From the NCBI RefSeq assembly GCF_000423185.1, contig NZ_AUHM01000006.1, positions 1 to 64,000 on the forward strand: a stretch of DNA of 64,000 nt, given 5' to 3'. Numbering within the stretch: position 1 is the stretch's first letter; each line of letters starts with the position of its first letter. The notes under the pieces are model-generated. The model had not been told where the DNA came from, made no database searches, and saw only the letters and a program-made list of their open reading frames with translations. Of this stretch, positions 25,459 to 33,391 are shown in pieces. The position numbers were made by a program, and so were the translations under genes. The stretch comes from Inquilinus limosus DSM 16000 (GTDB lineage: Bacteria; Pseudomonadota; Alphaproteobacteria; DSM-16000; Inquilinaceae).

Positions 25459-26292
25459 TCGAGCGGTCCGGCCCGGCGGAGTCAGGCGGCTGGCCAGGGC
25501 CTCCGCCAGGAACACCGCCCGCGGCACCGGTGAGATTGTGCCGCCATAGGCCGGGCGCTGCAGCTTCGCCATCAGCAGCACGGCATCGGCATGGGACGCC
25601 AGGGCGCTCCGCTCCTGGCAGGTGACGGCGACGGTGAAAGCGCCGGCCTTCCGCGCCACCTCCAGGAAGGCCACGGTCTCGGTGGTGGCGCCCGACTCGG
25701 AGATGGCGATGGCGGCGCTGTCCGGGCCGAGGCCGTTCGCGACCTCATGCGCCAGCACGGCGTCGCGGATGCAATGCGCGTTCACGCCGGCCCGCAGCAG
25801 CCGGTACGAGAACAGCTCGGCGATGATGCCGGAGACGCCGGAGCCGAACAGGTCGATGCGGGTGCTGGCCTGCAGCGCCTGGGCCACCGCATCCAGCGCG
25901 CGGGCATCCAACGCGGCGCCGGTGTCGGTGATCGAGGCGGCGAGATCGGCGGCCAGCTCCGCCAGCGCATCCTGCCCGCCTTCGCCGCGCGTGCGACCGG
26001 CGGCGTTGCGCAGCGCCAGCTCCCGGGCGACGGCGATCTTCAGCTGCGAGAAGCCCGGTGCCCCGACGATGTGGCACAGGCGGACGATGCTGGCCTCGCC
26101 GGCCCGCGAGAAGCCGCTGAGCTCGCGCAGCGTGTACTGCACGACCTTCTCCGGATTCTCCAGCAGGTACTTCGCGGCGCGGGCCAGCGCCGGCGGGAAG
26201 CTGTCCAGGTTCCGCTCCATGAAGGCGAGCGGCCGCAGCTCCGCCTCCGGCAGATCCGCCGCCGCCGTCCCGAGCTCGTTCTCGCCAGCCAT
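25456..26292 (-). CDS. MurR/RpiR family transcriptional regulator
   Basis: 278 residues from ATG 26292 with GGGGGA 8 bases upstream. N-terminal RpiR helix-turn-helix at about 20-95 (ENPEKVVQYTLRELSGFS, then RAGEASIVRLCHIVGAPGFS) and a C-terminal SIS sugar-phosphate-binding domain at about 115-270 (IDLFGSGVSGIIAELFSYRL, then AISESGATTETVAFLEVARK). RpiR proteins sense phosphosugars, which fits control of the downstream importer/phosphatase operon. The position between EamA and importer genes suggests it may be cotranscribed with EamA. Confidence 0.9.
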   Translation of the reverse strand: MAGENELGTAAADLPEAELRPLAFMERNLDSFPPALARAAKYLLENPEKVVQYTLRELSGFSRAGEASIVRLCHIVGAPGFSQLKIAVARELALRNAAGRTRGEGGQDALAELAADLAASITDTGAALDARALDAVAQALQASTRIDLFGSGVSGIIAELFSYRLLRAGVNAHCIRDAVLAHEVANGLGPDSAAIAISESGATTETVAFLEVARKAGAFTVAVTCQERSALASHADAVLLMAKLQRPAYGGTISPVPRAVFLAEALASRLTPPGRTAR

Positions 26293-26335
26293 GCCGTCGT
26301 CCCCCACGGATCGGCCCCACGGATCGGGCGGCGCG

Positions 26336-27304
26336 TCATCGCCCCGCGCCGCCGGGCGGCGCACTCCGCCCGACCACGCCGCCGGGCGCGCCCGGCCGAG
26401 CCATAGCATTCCCCGCCCGCCGCACCAAGGCGTCCGAAGCCGCGCGGTTCAGGCGCAGGGCGATGCCGCCGGCGGCCAGCAGGATCAGGACGGCGCCGGC
26501 GGTCTCCGCCCGTGTCGGCGTGTGGTCGAAGAGCAGCCAGCCATAGGCCAGCGCGAAGGGAATCTCGAGATAGCCGATCGACGGCAAGGCGCCGGAGCGG
26601 TGCAGCCGCATCGCCCAGGCGATCAGGGCATGGGCCAGCGCCGAGATCACGCCGATCAGCCCGGCCACCAGCCAGTCCGCGCCTTCGGGCCAGCGGCCCA
26701 GGACGATCATCGGCGCCAGGCCCAGCACCGCGCCCGGCGCGGCGATGTGGAAGCTGTTGGCGAAGCCCCCCGCCGTCCGCGCCGTGCGGGCGGTCAGGCC
26801 GAAGCAGAGCGCCAGCAGCATGGCGGCGGCGAAGGCCAGGCCCGCCCCGGCCGGGGAAATCTCCGGCGACTGCGCATATCCCACGGCGATCCCGGCGAGG
26901 CACAGCAGCGACAGGGCGACGGTGGCGCCGTCCGCATCCGGGCAGCGCAACGCCGCCCGCGCGAGCAGGAGCAGCAGCGGCGCGGTGAAGACGATGATCA
27001 GCGCCGCCCCCAGCGGCAGCAGCGCCAGGGCCCAGAGCAGGCACAGGGAGGAGGCGAATTGCGCGCTTCCCCGCAGCAGCTGCAGCCGGGTGGGGCGCAG
27101 CGTCGCCAGGCCGCCTCCGGTGGCGACGGCCGCGCCGCCGGCGAGGACGGCATGAACGGCGAACCGCATCCAGGCGATCTGGACCGCGGCGTAGGCGGTG
27201 ATCAGCTCCTTGCCGGCGGCGTCCGCCAGAGGGGCGAGCGCCGCGCTGGCAGCCATCAGCAGCACGGCCGCCGCGGCGGGCGCTATGGGGAAGGGGCGTA
27301 TCAT
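26336..27304 (-). CDS. EamA/DMT family transporter
   Basis: 322 residues from ATG 27304; earlier ATGs at 27334 and 27433 are open but have no better ribosome site. Ten hydrophobic segments in two EamA halves, e.g. QFASSLCLLWALALLPLGAA and SIGYLEIPFALAYGWLLFD. The DMT family exports amino acids and small metabolites. It is divergent from the aminotransferase/kinase cassette across a 200-base AT-rich spacer, so it could be the exporter of that cassette's product, or simply the first gene of the RpiR/importer unit. Start uncertain. Confidence 0.82.
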   Translation of the reverse strand: MIRPFPIAPAAAAVLLMAASAALAPLADAAGKELITAYAAVQIAWMRFAVHAVLAGGAAVATGGGLATLRPTRLQLLRGSAQFASSLCLLWALALLPLGAALIIVFTAPLLLLLARAALRCPDADGATVALSLLCLAGIAVGYAQSPEISPAGAGLAFAAAMLLALCFGLTARTARTAGGFANSFHIAAPGAVLGLAPMIVLGRWPEGADWLVAGLIGVISALAHALIAWAMRLHRSGALPSIGYLEIPFALAYGWLLFDHTPTRAETAGAVLILLAAGGIALRLNRAASDALVRRAGNAMARPGAPGGVVGRSAPPGGAGR

Positions 27305-27334
27305 CCGGCTGGGTCCAGTGAAAGATCCGGGCAT

Positions 27335-27464
27335 CTGTGGATGTTCACAGAAATACAGTGAAGCGGGAGAATATATTTCACATATTCTTCTTAAATATTT
27401 TGACAGTTCGGTTACATCGATACCTAAATCCATCGACGGGAAAAATCTCGCTCAAATATTTGAG
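27335..27464. promoter_or_regulatory. Divergent AT-rich promoter region with three palindromes
   Basis: Three inverted repeats lie between the EamA and aminotransferase genes: CTGTG-N6-CACAG at 27335-27350, GAATAT-N7-ATATTC at 27369-27387 and the perfect 14-mer CTCAAATATTTGAG at 27451-27464. The last lies about 45 bases before the chosen aminotransferase start. The spacer is strikingly AT-rich for this genome. The binder is unknown; no regulator gene lies within the plus-strand cassette. Confidence 0.5.
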
Positions 27465-27511
27465 TAAAATTCTCTCGATTCATGATGAACAGTACTGGCG
27501 TGGAGACAATG

Positions 27512-28813
27512 ATGCTGCACAAGAATGATGTGAGATCGGCCGTGCCCACCTATGCGCGGCCGCGAGCCGGCTCGGCGAAGGCGCAGCTGGCGGCGTTCGG
27601 CGGCCAGCGGGCGGTGCCGGAGGATCTGGTGGTGCCGTGGCCGGCCTCGCATAGCGGCCATCTCGCGGCGCTCAACCGCGTGATCCGGAGCGGCAAGTAT
27701 CATCGCGTCAACCACCCGGTGGTGACGGCGCTTGAGCAGGACTTCGCGGCCTGGACCGGCCATTGGACCGTGCGCGCGGTGTCGACCGGCACCGCCGCGA
27801 TCCATGTGGCGCTCGACCATGCGCGGGGGCAGGGGACCAAGGTGGTCGCCGCCGCGCTGAACTGGCCGGGCGCGATCGGCCCGATCCGGTTCGCCGGGCT
27901 GGAACCGGTCTTCGTCGATGTGGATCTGGCCGATGCGGCGATCGACCAGGGCGCCGCCGTCCGGGCCCTGTCCGGCGACACCGCCGCGGTGCTGATCACC
28001 CATCTGTTCGGCAACCCGGTGCTGGCGCCGCAGCTGCGGGCCGCCGTGCGGGCCACCGGCCGGGTCCGGCTGGTCGACGACTGCGCCCAGTCGATCGCGG
28101 TGACCTGCAGCCGCGACGGCGAGGCACCGCTCGACAGTGACGCCCTGGCCCTGTCGGGCAACGGCGCGAAGCATCTCGGCGCCGGCGAGCTCGGGCTGCT
28201 CTGCACCGCCGATCCCGGGCTGATCGACCATGTCGACCGGGTGTCGCTGACCAGCTCGGCCCGCAACGGCGAGCGCGTGTTCTCGCCGATGACCGCGGGC
28301 TACAACTACCGGCCCAACGTGTTCTCGGCCTCGGTCGCGCTCAGCCGGCTGCCGGAGCTGGACGAGCAGCTGGCCCAGCGCCGCCAGAACGCGGCCGTGC
28401 TCACGGACCGCCTGGCCGGGCTGCCCGGGCTGCTGCCGCTCTACGACATCCGCCGGCCGCGCAACTCCTTCCTCAACGTCCCACTGCGGATTGACCCGGC
28501 CAGGCTCGGCCTGCCGCCGGGGCCCGCCGCCCGCGACCTGATCGTCGAGCTGCTGCAGGCCGAGGGCGTGCCGGTCTGGGTCTGGTTGCGCAAGCCGGTG
28601 TGGGAGCATCTGCCGTTCTGGCGCGACCGCTGGTCGCTGGCCGACTTCCCGAACACGCGGACGCTCCTGGACACGATGTTCTACCTGTCCGAGATCGCGC
28701 CGCCGAACGACGACACCGCCATGCACGCCTATGCCGACGCCTTCGAGAAGGTGTGGAGCGCCCTGCCCGAGCTGCGGGCGGAGGCCGAGCGGCGCGGCAC
28801 GGCGACCAACTGA
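27512..28813 (+). CDS. DegT/DnrJ/EryC1/StrS family PLP aminotransferase
   Basis: 433 residues from ATG 27512, chosen because TGGAG stands 6 bases upstream; ATGs at 27482 and 27509 are alternatives. Fold-type I aminotransferase of the sugar/cyclitol group: AVSTGTAAIHVALDHARGQG phosphate-binding region, LVDDCAQS with the PLP-pyridine Asp near 190, and the PLP lysine in ALSGNGAKHLGAGELG near 220. These enzymes aminate keto-sugars, inososes or AHBA precursors using Glu/Gln. The motif pattern looks closer to inosose/AHBA-type members than to lipid-A ArnB. First of four tightly packed plus-strand genes followed by kinase, NDP-kinase-like and nucleotidyltransferase-like genes. Product unknown. Confidence 0.87.
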   Translation: MLHKNDVRSAVPTYARPRAGSAKAQLAAFGGQRAVPEDLVVPWPASHSGHLAALNRVIRSGKYHRVNHPVVTALEQDFAAWTGHWTVRAVSTGTAAIHVALDHARGQGTKVVAAALNWPGAIGPIRFAGLEPVFVDVDLADAAIDQGAAVRALSGDTAAVLITHLFGNPVLAPQLRAAVRATGRVRLVDDCAQSIAVTCSRDGEAPLDSDALALSGNGAKHLGAGELGLLCTADPGLIDHVDRVSLTSSARNGERVFSPMTAGYNYRPNVFSASVALSRLPELDEQLAQRRQNAAVLTDRLAGLPGLLPLYDIRRPRNSFLNVPLRIDPARLGLPPGPAARDLIVELLQAEGVPVWVWLRKPVWEHLPFWRDRWSLADFPNTRTLLDTMFYLSEIAPPNDDTAMHAYADAFEKVWSALPELRAEAERRGTATN

Positions 28814-28824
28814 GGGAGGCGGCG

Positions 28825-29559
28825 ATGCGGAACCAGTCGATCAAGGGCTTCGTCGACTACGGTGTCGACATCGTCCTCAAATTCGGCGGCAGCCTGACCC
28901 GGGACCTGGAGCGCTGCCGACAGCTGATCGGGGCGATCGCCGGCCTCGCCGCCGACGGGCAGCGCATCCTGATCCTCCCCGGCGGCGGCCGCACCGACAA
29001 GGTGATCGAGGCGATCGATCGGGAGCGGCCGCTGGCGCCGGAGACGGCGCACCGCGCCTGCGCCCTGGCCCAGGACCAGACCGGGCTGATCCTGGCCGAC
29101 CCGGCCTTCTCGGACCGGCTGGTGGCCTGCGAGACGCTGGCCGCCTGCCGCGCTGCGCTCGGGCGGGGCAAGGTCGCCGTCTTGCTGCCGTCCCGGCTGC
29201 TGTTCGACGTCGACCCGGTCGAGCAGACCTTCGAGATCACCTCGGATGCGGTCGGGGTCTGGCTGGCCTGGCTGACCGGGGCGCGCCGCGTCGCCATCCT
29301 GACCGATGTCGACGGCGTGTTCGAGGCCGGGCGGATCGGCGATCCCGACCACCTGATCGCCGCCATCTCCGCCGCCGACCTGCTGCGCATGGGCCACACC
29401 TCGATCGACGCCTGCGCCGTCGCCTTCCTGCAGGCGCGCGGGATGGACTGCACGGTGCTGAACGGCCTGCATCCGGACCGGGTGACCGCCTGGGCCCGGG
29501 GTCAGGCCGCGACCGGCACGGCGATCACCGGTGCCGCGCCCCGGCGCGCCGCTGCCTGA
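28825..29559 (+). CDS. Amino-acid-kinase-fold kinase (aspartate/glutamate/uridylate kinase superfamily, MfnE-like)
   Basis: 244 residues, ATG 28825 with GGGAGG just upstream, 11 bases after the aminotransferase stop. VLKFGGSL at 17-24 (catalytic Lys19), LPGGGRTDKVIEAID near 51, a DQTGLILAD segment near 90, and ILTDVDGVFE near 160 define the superfamily. The PGGG...AID and DQTGLILAD pattern recalls MfnE, which phosphorylates a phosphate group during methanofuran synthesis; FomA fosfomycin kinase is another relative of this fold. I infer phosphorylation of an acid or phosphate on the aminotransferase product. No regulatory ACT domain is present, which argues against aspartokinase. Confidence 0.82.
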   Translation: MRNQSIKGFVDYGVDIVLKFGGSLTRDLERCRQLIGAIAGLAADGQRILILPGGGRTDKVIEAIDRERPLAPETAHRACALAQDQTGLILADPAFSDRLVACETLAACRAALGRGKVAVLLPSRLLFDVDPVEQTFEITSDAVGVWLAWLTGARRVAILTDVDGVFEAGRIGDPDHLIAAISAADLLRMGHTSIDACAVAFLQARGMDCTVLNGLHPDRVTAWARGQAATGTAITGAAPRRAAA

Positions 29560-29572
29560 GGAAAGATCGATC

Positions 29573-30385
29573 ATGCATATCGTCCCGTCGCCCGATCGGG
29601 CGCTGACCGTCTATTCCCCCGACGCGGTGCTCTCCGGCCTGGTCGGAGCCCTCGACCGCTTCATCGCCGAGGCCACCGGCCTGGTCCCGGCCGGCCGCGG
29701 CACCGTGGTCCATGACGCCCGCTCGATCGAGGCCTTCTACGGCCTGTCCGGCGGCACCGGCGGCCGGCACTGGCCGCTGGTGGTCGATCTGTTCGACGGC
29801 CGGGCCGCCTGCGTCACCGAATGGCGCGGCGCCGACCCGCTGGCGCGGCTGCAGCGGATCAAGGGGGCGACCCAGCCGGCCCGGGCCGAGGCCGGGACCG
29901 TGCGCAGCCGCTTCTGGTGCGACAACCCGGTCTGCAACCTGATCCATGTCAGCGACAGCTATCCGATGATGGCGGAGGAGGCGGAGATCCTGAGGTCGCG
30001 CCGGACCGCCGCCGCCTTCACCGTCCCGGAGGGCGGCGGCCTCGGCATCCGGCATTCCGGGCTGCTGACCTTCGCCCGGCTCGCGGCCCGGCATTGGCCG
30101 GGAGAGGACCTGCCCGACCTTCCGGCCGACGGCGACGCGCGGGAGACCGGCCGCCGGCTGGTCGCCTGGCTGAGGGACCTGGCCGCGCGGGAGCCGGCCG
30201 CGCGCGACTTGGTCGATGCCTTCCTGGCGGGGGAGGAGCCGATGCTGCCTCGGATCCGGCGGGCGTTCGGCCGGATCGGCAGCTGGGAGGCGCTGCTGCT
30301 CGAATGCGCGCAGCACTCCAATCCACTCTGGGTGCGGGCGGCCGGGGCGCCCGGCCCGGCTTGCGCCGTGGCCGCGGGGGGCTGA
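29573..30385 (+). CDS. Divergent nucleoside-diphosphate-kinase-like protein with C-terminal extension
   Basis: 270 residues, ATG 29573 with GAGGAAAG upstream, 13 bases after the kinase gene. Residues 10-140 align by eye with NDP kinase: SPDAV at 15-19 (usual KPDAV), FYG at 55-57, RIKGATQPARAEAGTVRSRF at 95-114, then NLIHVSDS at 122-129 with the candidate phosphohistidine His125, and AEEAEI ending at 139. The usual Lys of KPDAV is Ser15, and about 130 extra residues follow the core, including a helical region near 185-250. A normal housekeeping NDK is about 140 residues, so this is a specialised paralogue, perhaps adding a phosphate to the product of the upstream kinase. Homology is from motif reading only. 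Confidence 0.65.
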   Translation: MHIVPSPDRALTVYSPDAVLSGLVGALDRFIAEATGLVPAGRGTVVHDARSIEAFYGLSGGTGGRHWPLVVDLFDGRAACVTEWRGADPLARLQRIKGATQPARAEAGTVRSRFWCDNPVCNLIHVSDSYPMMAEEAEILRSRRTAAAFTVPEGGGLGIRHSGLLTFARLAARHWPGEDLPDLPADGDARETGRRLVAWLRDLAAREPAARDLVDAFLAGEEPMLPRIRRAFGRIGSWEALLLECAQHSNPLWVRAAGAPGPACAVAAGG

Positions 30386-30387
30386 CC

Positions 30388-30981
30388 ATGCCCCTCCCCG
30401 CGCTGCACCGACGGATCGTCGGCCTGCTTCGCCCGCACCGCTCCTCGGCCAGCTACTGGGCGGGAAGCCTGGTGCTGGCGGATCTGCTGGACCGGCCGCC
30501 CGGCGATTTCGACATCCATCACCGCTGCTGGCCGGATGCCTCTCGGGCCATGGCCTGCGACCACGCCGCGCTGGCCGCGGCCGGCTTCATTCGCATGGGG
30601 CTCCGCGACGACGGCAGCGAATGCGAGGCGACCTATGCCCTGGCGACGGACCCGGATGTCTCCGTCGTGCTGAACTGGGTGGTGGACCAGGCGCCGGTGG
30701 GGCAGAGGGCCTTCCCCGACCAGCGGCTGGGCTTCGCCGCCCACCGGCTCGACGTCGCCGCCCGCAAGCTCGCCATGGCGGTGGAGAGCGGCGACGGCAA
30801 GCACGTCGCCGACCTGGCGGCGCTGGAGCGGCACGGCATTGCCGTGTCGTCCCTGGTCGGGCCGGCGCTGACGCTGCAATCGGCGCTGTCGCCGGCGGAG
30901 TTCCGCGCCGCCTGCGCCCGGCTGGGCTTCGGGATCCTTCGCGGGGTCAGGCCGCCGCCAGAACGCGTTCCAGCTGCCTGA
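30388..30981 (+). CDS. Small nucleotidyltransferase-like protein
   Basis: 197 residues, ATG 30388 two bases after the NDK-like stop, with GGGGG upstream. The segment YWAGSLVLADLLDRPPGDFD followed by IHH (about 24-45) resembles the Gly-Ser...Asp-x-Asp active site of MNT/aminoglycoside- or lincosamide-type nucleotidyltransferases, with Asp40 and Asp42 as candidate metal ligands. KHVADLAALERHGIAV near 145 is like the DLxAL region of that group. It might nucleotidylate the cassette's intermediate or act in self-protection; neither is shown. The last 35 bases overlap the convergent class III aminotransferase gene. Confidence 0.55.
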   Translation: MPLPALHRRIVGLLRPHRSSASYWAGSLVLADLLDRPPGDFDIHHRCWPDASRAMACDHAALAAAGFIRMGLRDDGSECEATYALATDPDVSVVLNWVVDQAPVGQRAFPDQRLGFAAHRLDVAARKLAMAVESGDGKHVADLAALERHGIAVSSLVGPALTLQSALSPAEFRAACARLGFGILRGVRPPPERVPAA

Positions 30982-32323
30982 GGCTGGCGGCGAACCGGTC
31001 GGCGATCTCGTCGACATCGACCTCGTCGACGATCAGCGGCGGCGAGAAGCCGAGCACGTCGCCCATGCAGCGCGCGATCAGCCCGTTCTCATAGGCCAGG
31101 CGGTCGAAGGTCGGGCCGGCCTGGCGGTCCGGGGCGAAGGGCCGGCGCGTCGCCTTGTCCTGCACCAGCTCGATCCCCAGCATCAGCCCGGCGCCGCGCA
31201 CCTCGCCGACGATCGGGGAGCCTCGGCCGATCTCCTCGAAATGCGCGCGCAGCCGGGCGCCCATGCGGCGGACATGGGCGATCACGTCCATCTCCTGGTA
31301 GATCCGGATCGCCTCCGCAGCGACGGCGACGCCGACCGGATGGCCGGAATTGGTGAAGCCGTGGCCGAAGGCACCGCCCCGGCGGTTGAACTCGCGCAGC
31401 GCGTCATAGACCGCTGGCGCCACGACGACGGCGGAGATCGGGAAATAGGCCGAGGACAGGCCCTTGGCGAGGGCCATCATGTCGGGCCGCATGCCCACGG
31501 TGTCCTTGCCGAACCAGTTCCCGGTCCGGCCGAAGCCGCAGACGATCTCGTCGTCCAGGCACAGGATGTCGTACCGCTCCAGCACCTCATGGATGCGGGC
31601 GAAGTAGCGCTCGGGCGGCACGATGATGCCGCCGCCGGCATGGATCGGCTCGGCGATGAAGGCGGCAATCGTGTCCGGCCCCTCGGCCAGGATCAGGCGC
31701 TCGAGCTCGGTCGCCAGGCGCTCGACGAAGGCCGCCTCGTCCTCGCCGGGCTGCATGCCGCGATAGGGGTCGGGACACAGCGTGTGCAGGAAGCCCGGCA
31801 GCGGCAGCCCGAATTCGCGATGCATGAAGGGCAGGCCGCACATCGACGCGGCGGCGATGGTCGAGCCGTGGAAGGCGCGGTCGCGCGCGATCACCTTCCG
31901 CTTGGTCGGCTTGCCCCGGGCCGCGTGGTAGACCCAGGCCAGCTTGACCATGGTCTCGTTCGCCTCCGAGCCCGAGGTGGCGAAATAGGCCTTGCCGCCG
32001 GCCATGCCGGTCAGCGCCACCAGCTTCTCGGCCAGGTCCGCCACCACCTCCGAGGTCCGGTGGAAGAAGGTGTGGTAGAAGCCCAGCTCCGAGTACTGCC
32101 GTGCCGCCGCGGCCGCCAGCCGCGCGTTGGCGAAGCCCAGAGAGGCGCACCAGAGCCCGGCCATCGCGTCGATATAGGGTTTGCCGCCGCTGTCATAGAC
32201 GCGGACGCCCTCTCCGCGTGCGACCACCAGCGGCCCCTGCTCCTCGAGCAGCGCCGGATTGGTCTGAGAGTGGATATGGAAGGCGATGTCTCGGCGGGCG
32301 ACGGCGTCCGTCACGGCAGGCAT
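30947..32323 (-). CDS. Class III PLP-dependent aminotransferase (omega-amino acid/taurine/putrescine type)
   Basis: 458 residues from ATG 32323; the in-frame ATG at 32335 abuts its GGGAGG directly, leaving no spacing, so the later ATG is preferred. Motifs: FATSGSEANETMVKLAWVYH near 120, FHGSTIAAASMCGLP, CLDDEIVCGFGRTG with the PLP Asp, and ALAKGLSSAYFPISAV with the PLP Lys near 285. The family moves amino groups from beta-alanine, GABA, taurine, putrescine or similar amines to pyruvate or 2-oxoglutarate. It stands alone, convergent with the kinase cassette, and carries two TTTTGCTCCAT operator-like repeats upstream. Confidence 0.9.
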   Translation of the reverse strand: MPAVTDAVARRDIAFHIHSQTNPALLEEQGPLVVARGEGVRVYDSGGKPYIDAMAGLWCASLGFANARLAAAAARQYSELGFYHTFFHRTSEVVADLAEKLVALTGMAGGKAYFATSGSEANETMVKLAWVYHAARGKPTKRKVIARDRAFHGSTIAAASMCGLPFMHREFGLPLPGFLHTLCPDPYRGMQPGEDEAAFVERLATELERLILAEGPDTIAAFIAEPIHAGGGIIVPPERYFARIHEVLERYDILCLDDEIVCGFGRTGNWFGKDTVGMRPDMMALAKGLSSAYFPISAVVVAPAVYDALREFNRRGGAFGHGFTNSGHPVGVAVAAEAIRIYQEMDVIAHVRRMGARLRAHFEEIGRGSPIVGEVRGAGLMLGIELVQDKATRRPFAPDRQAGPTFDRLAYENGLIARCMGDVLGFSPPLIVDEVDVDEIADRFAASLRQLERVLAAA

Positions 32324-32454
32324 GATCCTTGACATCCTCCCTGGTCGTCACGGACAGCGCCCATGTGCCCTCATGGACGATGCGGCGTGACATCTCCGGC
32401 AGTGCGCTGTGCCGAGGAGGTTGCGGATCGGCCTCGCCGGAGTCAATTGCAAAT

Positions 32455-32502
32455 TGGAGTTTTGCTCCATTTTCTGTCGCCGATTGGACGGTTTTGCTCC
32501 AT
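32455..32502. promoter_or_regulatory. Tandem operator-like repeats upstream of the class III aminotransferase
   Basis: TGGAG-TTTTG-CTCCA (perfect inverted repeat, 32455-32469) and TGGA-N8-CTCCA (32485-32501) share the direct repeat TTTTGCTCCAT spaced 32 bases, about three helical turns. The first is almost identical to the site at 25444-25458 beside the RpiR gene. They lie 130-180 bases upstream of the aminotransferase start. Shared control by the RpiR regulator is inferred. Confidence 0.5.
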
Positions 32503-32612
32503 ATCGCTCTTCTGCCTGCTTCTTGTCGGCTCGAACCCGCCACTGGCACTTCGGTGAAAAGACGTCGACGTTCCGGCCAGCGGGCAAACGGCCCAAGGGC
32601 TGCCGGCTTCGC

Positions 32613-33356
32613 CTATGAGGCCCGGCCCTTGCTCTTGAGCCACTCCTCGTATTCCGGCCGCGCCGCCTCGCTGAGGGGATAGTAGCGTCGCAGGTCGCCG
32701 CCCTGGGACAGGCGCTCGCGCGAGAACTCCTCCCATTCGTGGTGTTGGGTCGCCTTCTCGATCACCTGCGGCGCCAGCGCCACCGGCACCACCACGGCGC
32801 CGTCGTCGTCGGCGACGATGATGTCGCCCGGCATCACCAGCACGCCGCCGCAGGCGATCGGGATGTTGACGCCGAAGGGCATCAGGTCGGTCTGGGTGTG
32901 GAAGTTCGGGGTGACGCCGCGCAGCCAGAAGCCGAGGTCCAGCCGGCCGGTGTTCGGATAGTCGCGGATGCAGCCGTCGATCACCACGCCCAGGCCGCCG
33001 CGGCCCTTGAAGTAGGTCAGCATCATGTCGCCGAAGACGCCGCTCTTCATGTCGCCGCGGGCGTCGACGACCACGATGTCGCCCTTCTGGGCGTGATACA
33101 GCACGTGCCGGTGCAGCTGCTTCTCCGGCTCGGCGTATTCGTCCTCGCCGTACAAATCCTCGCGCTTCGGCATGAACTGCAGCGTCAGCGCCGGCCCGGC
33201 GATCGCCTTGCCCCTGGTCCAGGCCACCGGGCCGCAGATATGGGTGTTGCGGATGCCCATATGGGCGAGGGTGCTGCTGGCCGTGGCGGCGCCGATCGCC
33301 TGCAGCGCCGCCGACCATTCCGCCGGCGGCCGCTTGATGTCGCTGGTCTCGATCAT
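32613..33356 (-). CDS. RraA-family protein (candidate 4-hydroxy-4-methyl-2-oxoglutarate-type aldolase)
   Basis: 247 residues from ATG 33356 with AAGGA upstream. RraA/DlpA fold: IVVVDARGDMKSGVFGDMM and GLGVVIDGCIRDYP carry the conserved Gly-Asp...Arg-Asp residues that bind metal and pyruvate enolate in HMG/CHA aldolases, then VMPGDIIVADDDGAVVVP. Many proteins annotated as ribonuclease regulator RraA are class II pyruvate aldolases. It lies directly downstream of an enolase-superfamily gene and the sugar importer, so cleavage of a 2-keto-3-deoxy acid is a reasonable inference. Last gene of the unit running from 39160. Confidence 0.85.
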   Translation of the reverse strand: MIETSDIKRPPAEWSAALQAIGAATASSTLAHMGIRNTHICGPVAWTRGKAIAGPALTLQFMPKREDLYGEDEYAEPEKQLHRHVLYHAQKGDIVVVDARGDMKSGVFGDMMLTYFKGRGGLGVVIDGCIRDYPNTGRLDLGFWLRGVTPNFHTQTDLMPFGVNIPIACGGVLVMPGDIIVADDDGAVVVPVALAPQVIEKATQHHEWEEFSRERLSQGGDLRRYYPLSEAARPEYEEWLKSKGRAS

Positions 33357-33391
33357 TCTCGGTTCGTCCTTCGATGGTCGGTCGGCGGCGA

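Noticed and set aside
32613..33356. Annotation as ribonuclease E inhibitor RraA
   Set aside because: Context in a sugar-acid operon and the Arg-Asp pyruvate/metal site point to the aldolase branch of the family, not the RNase regulator.
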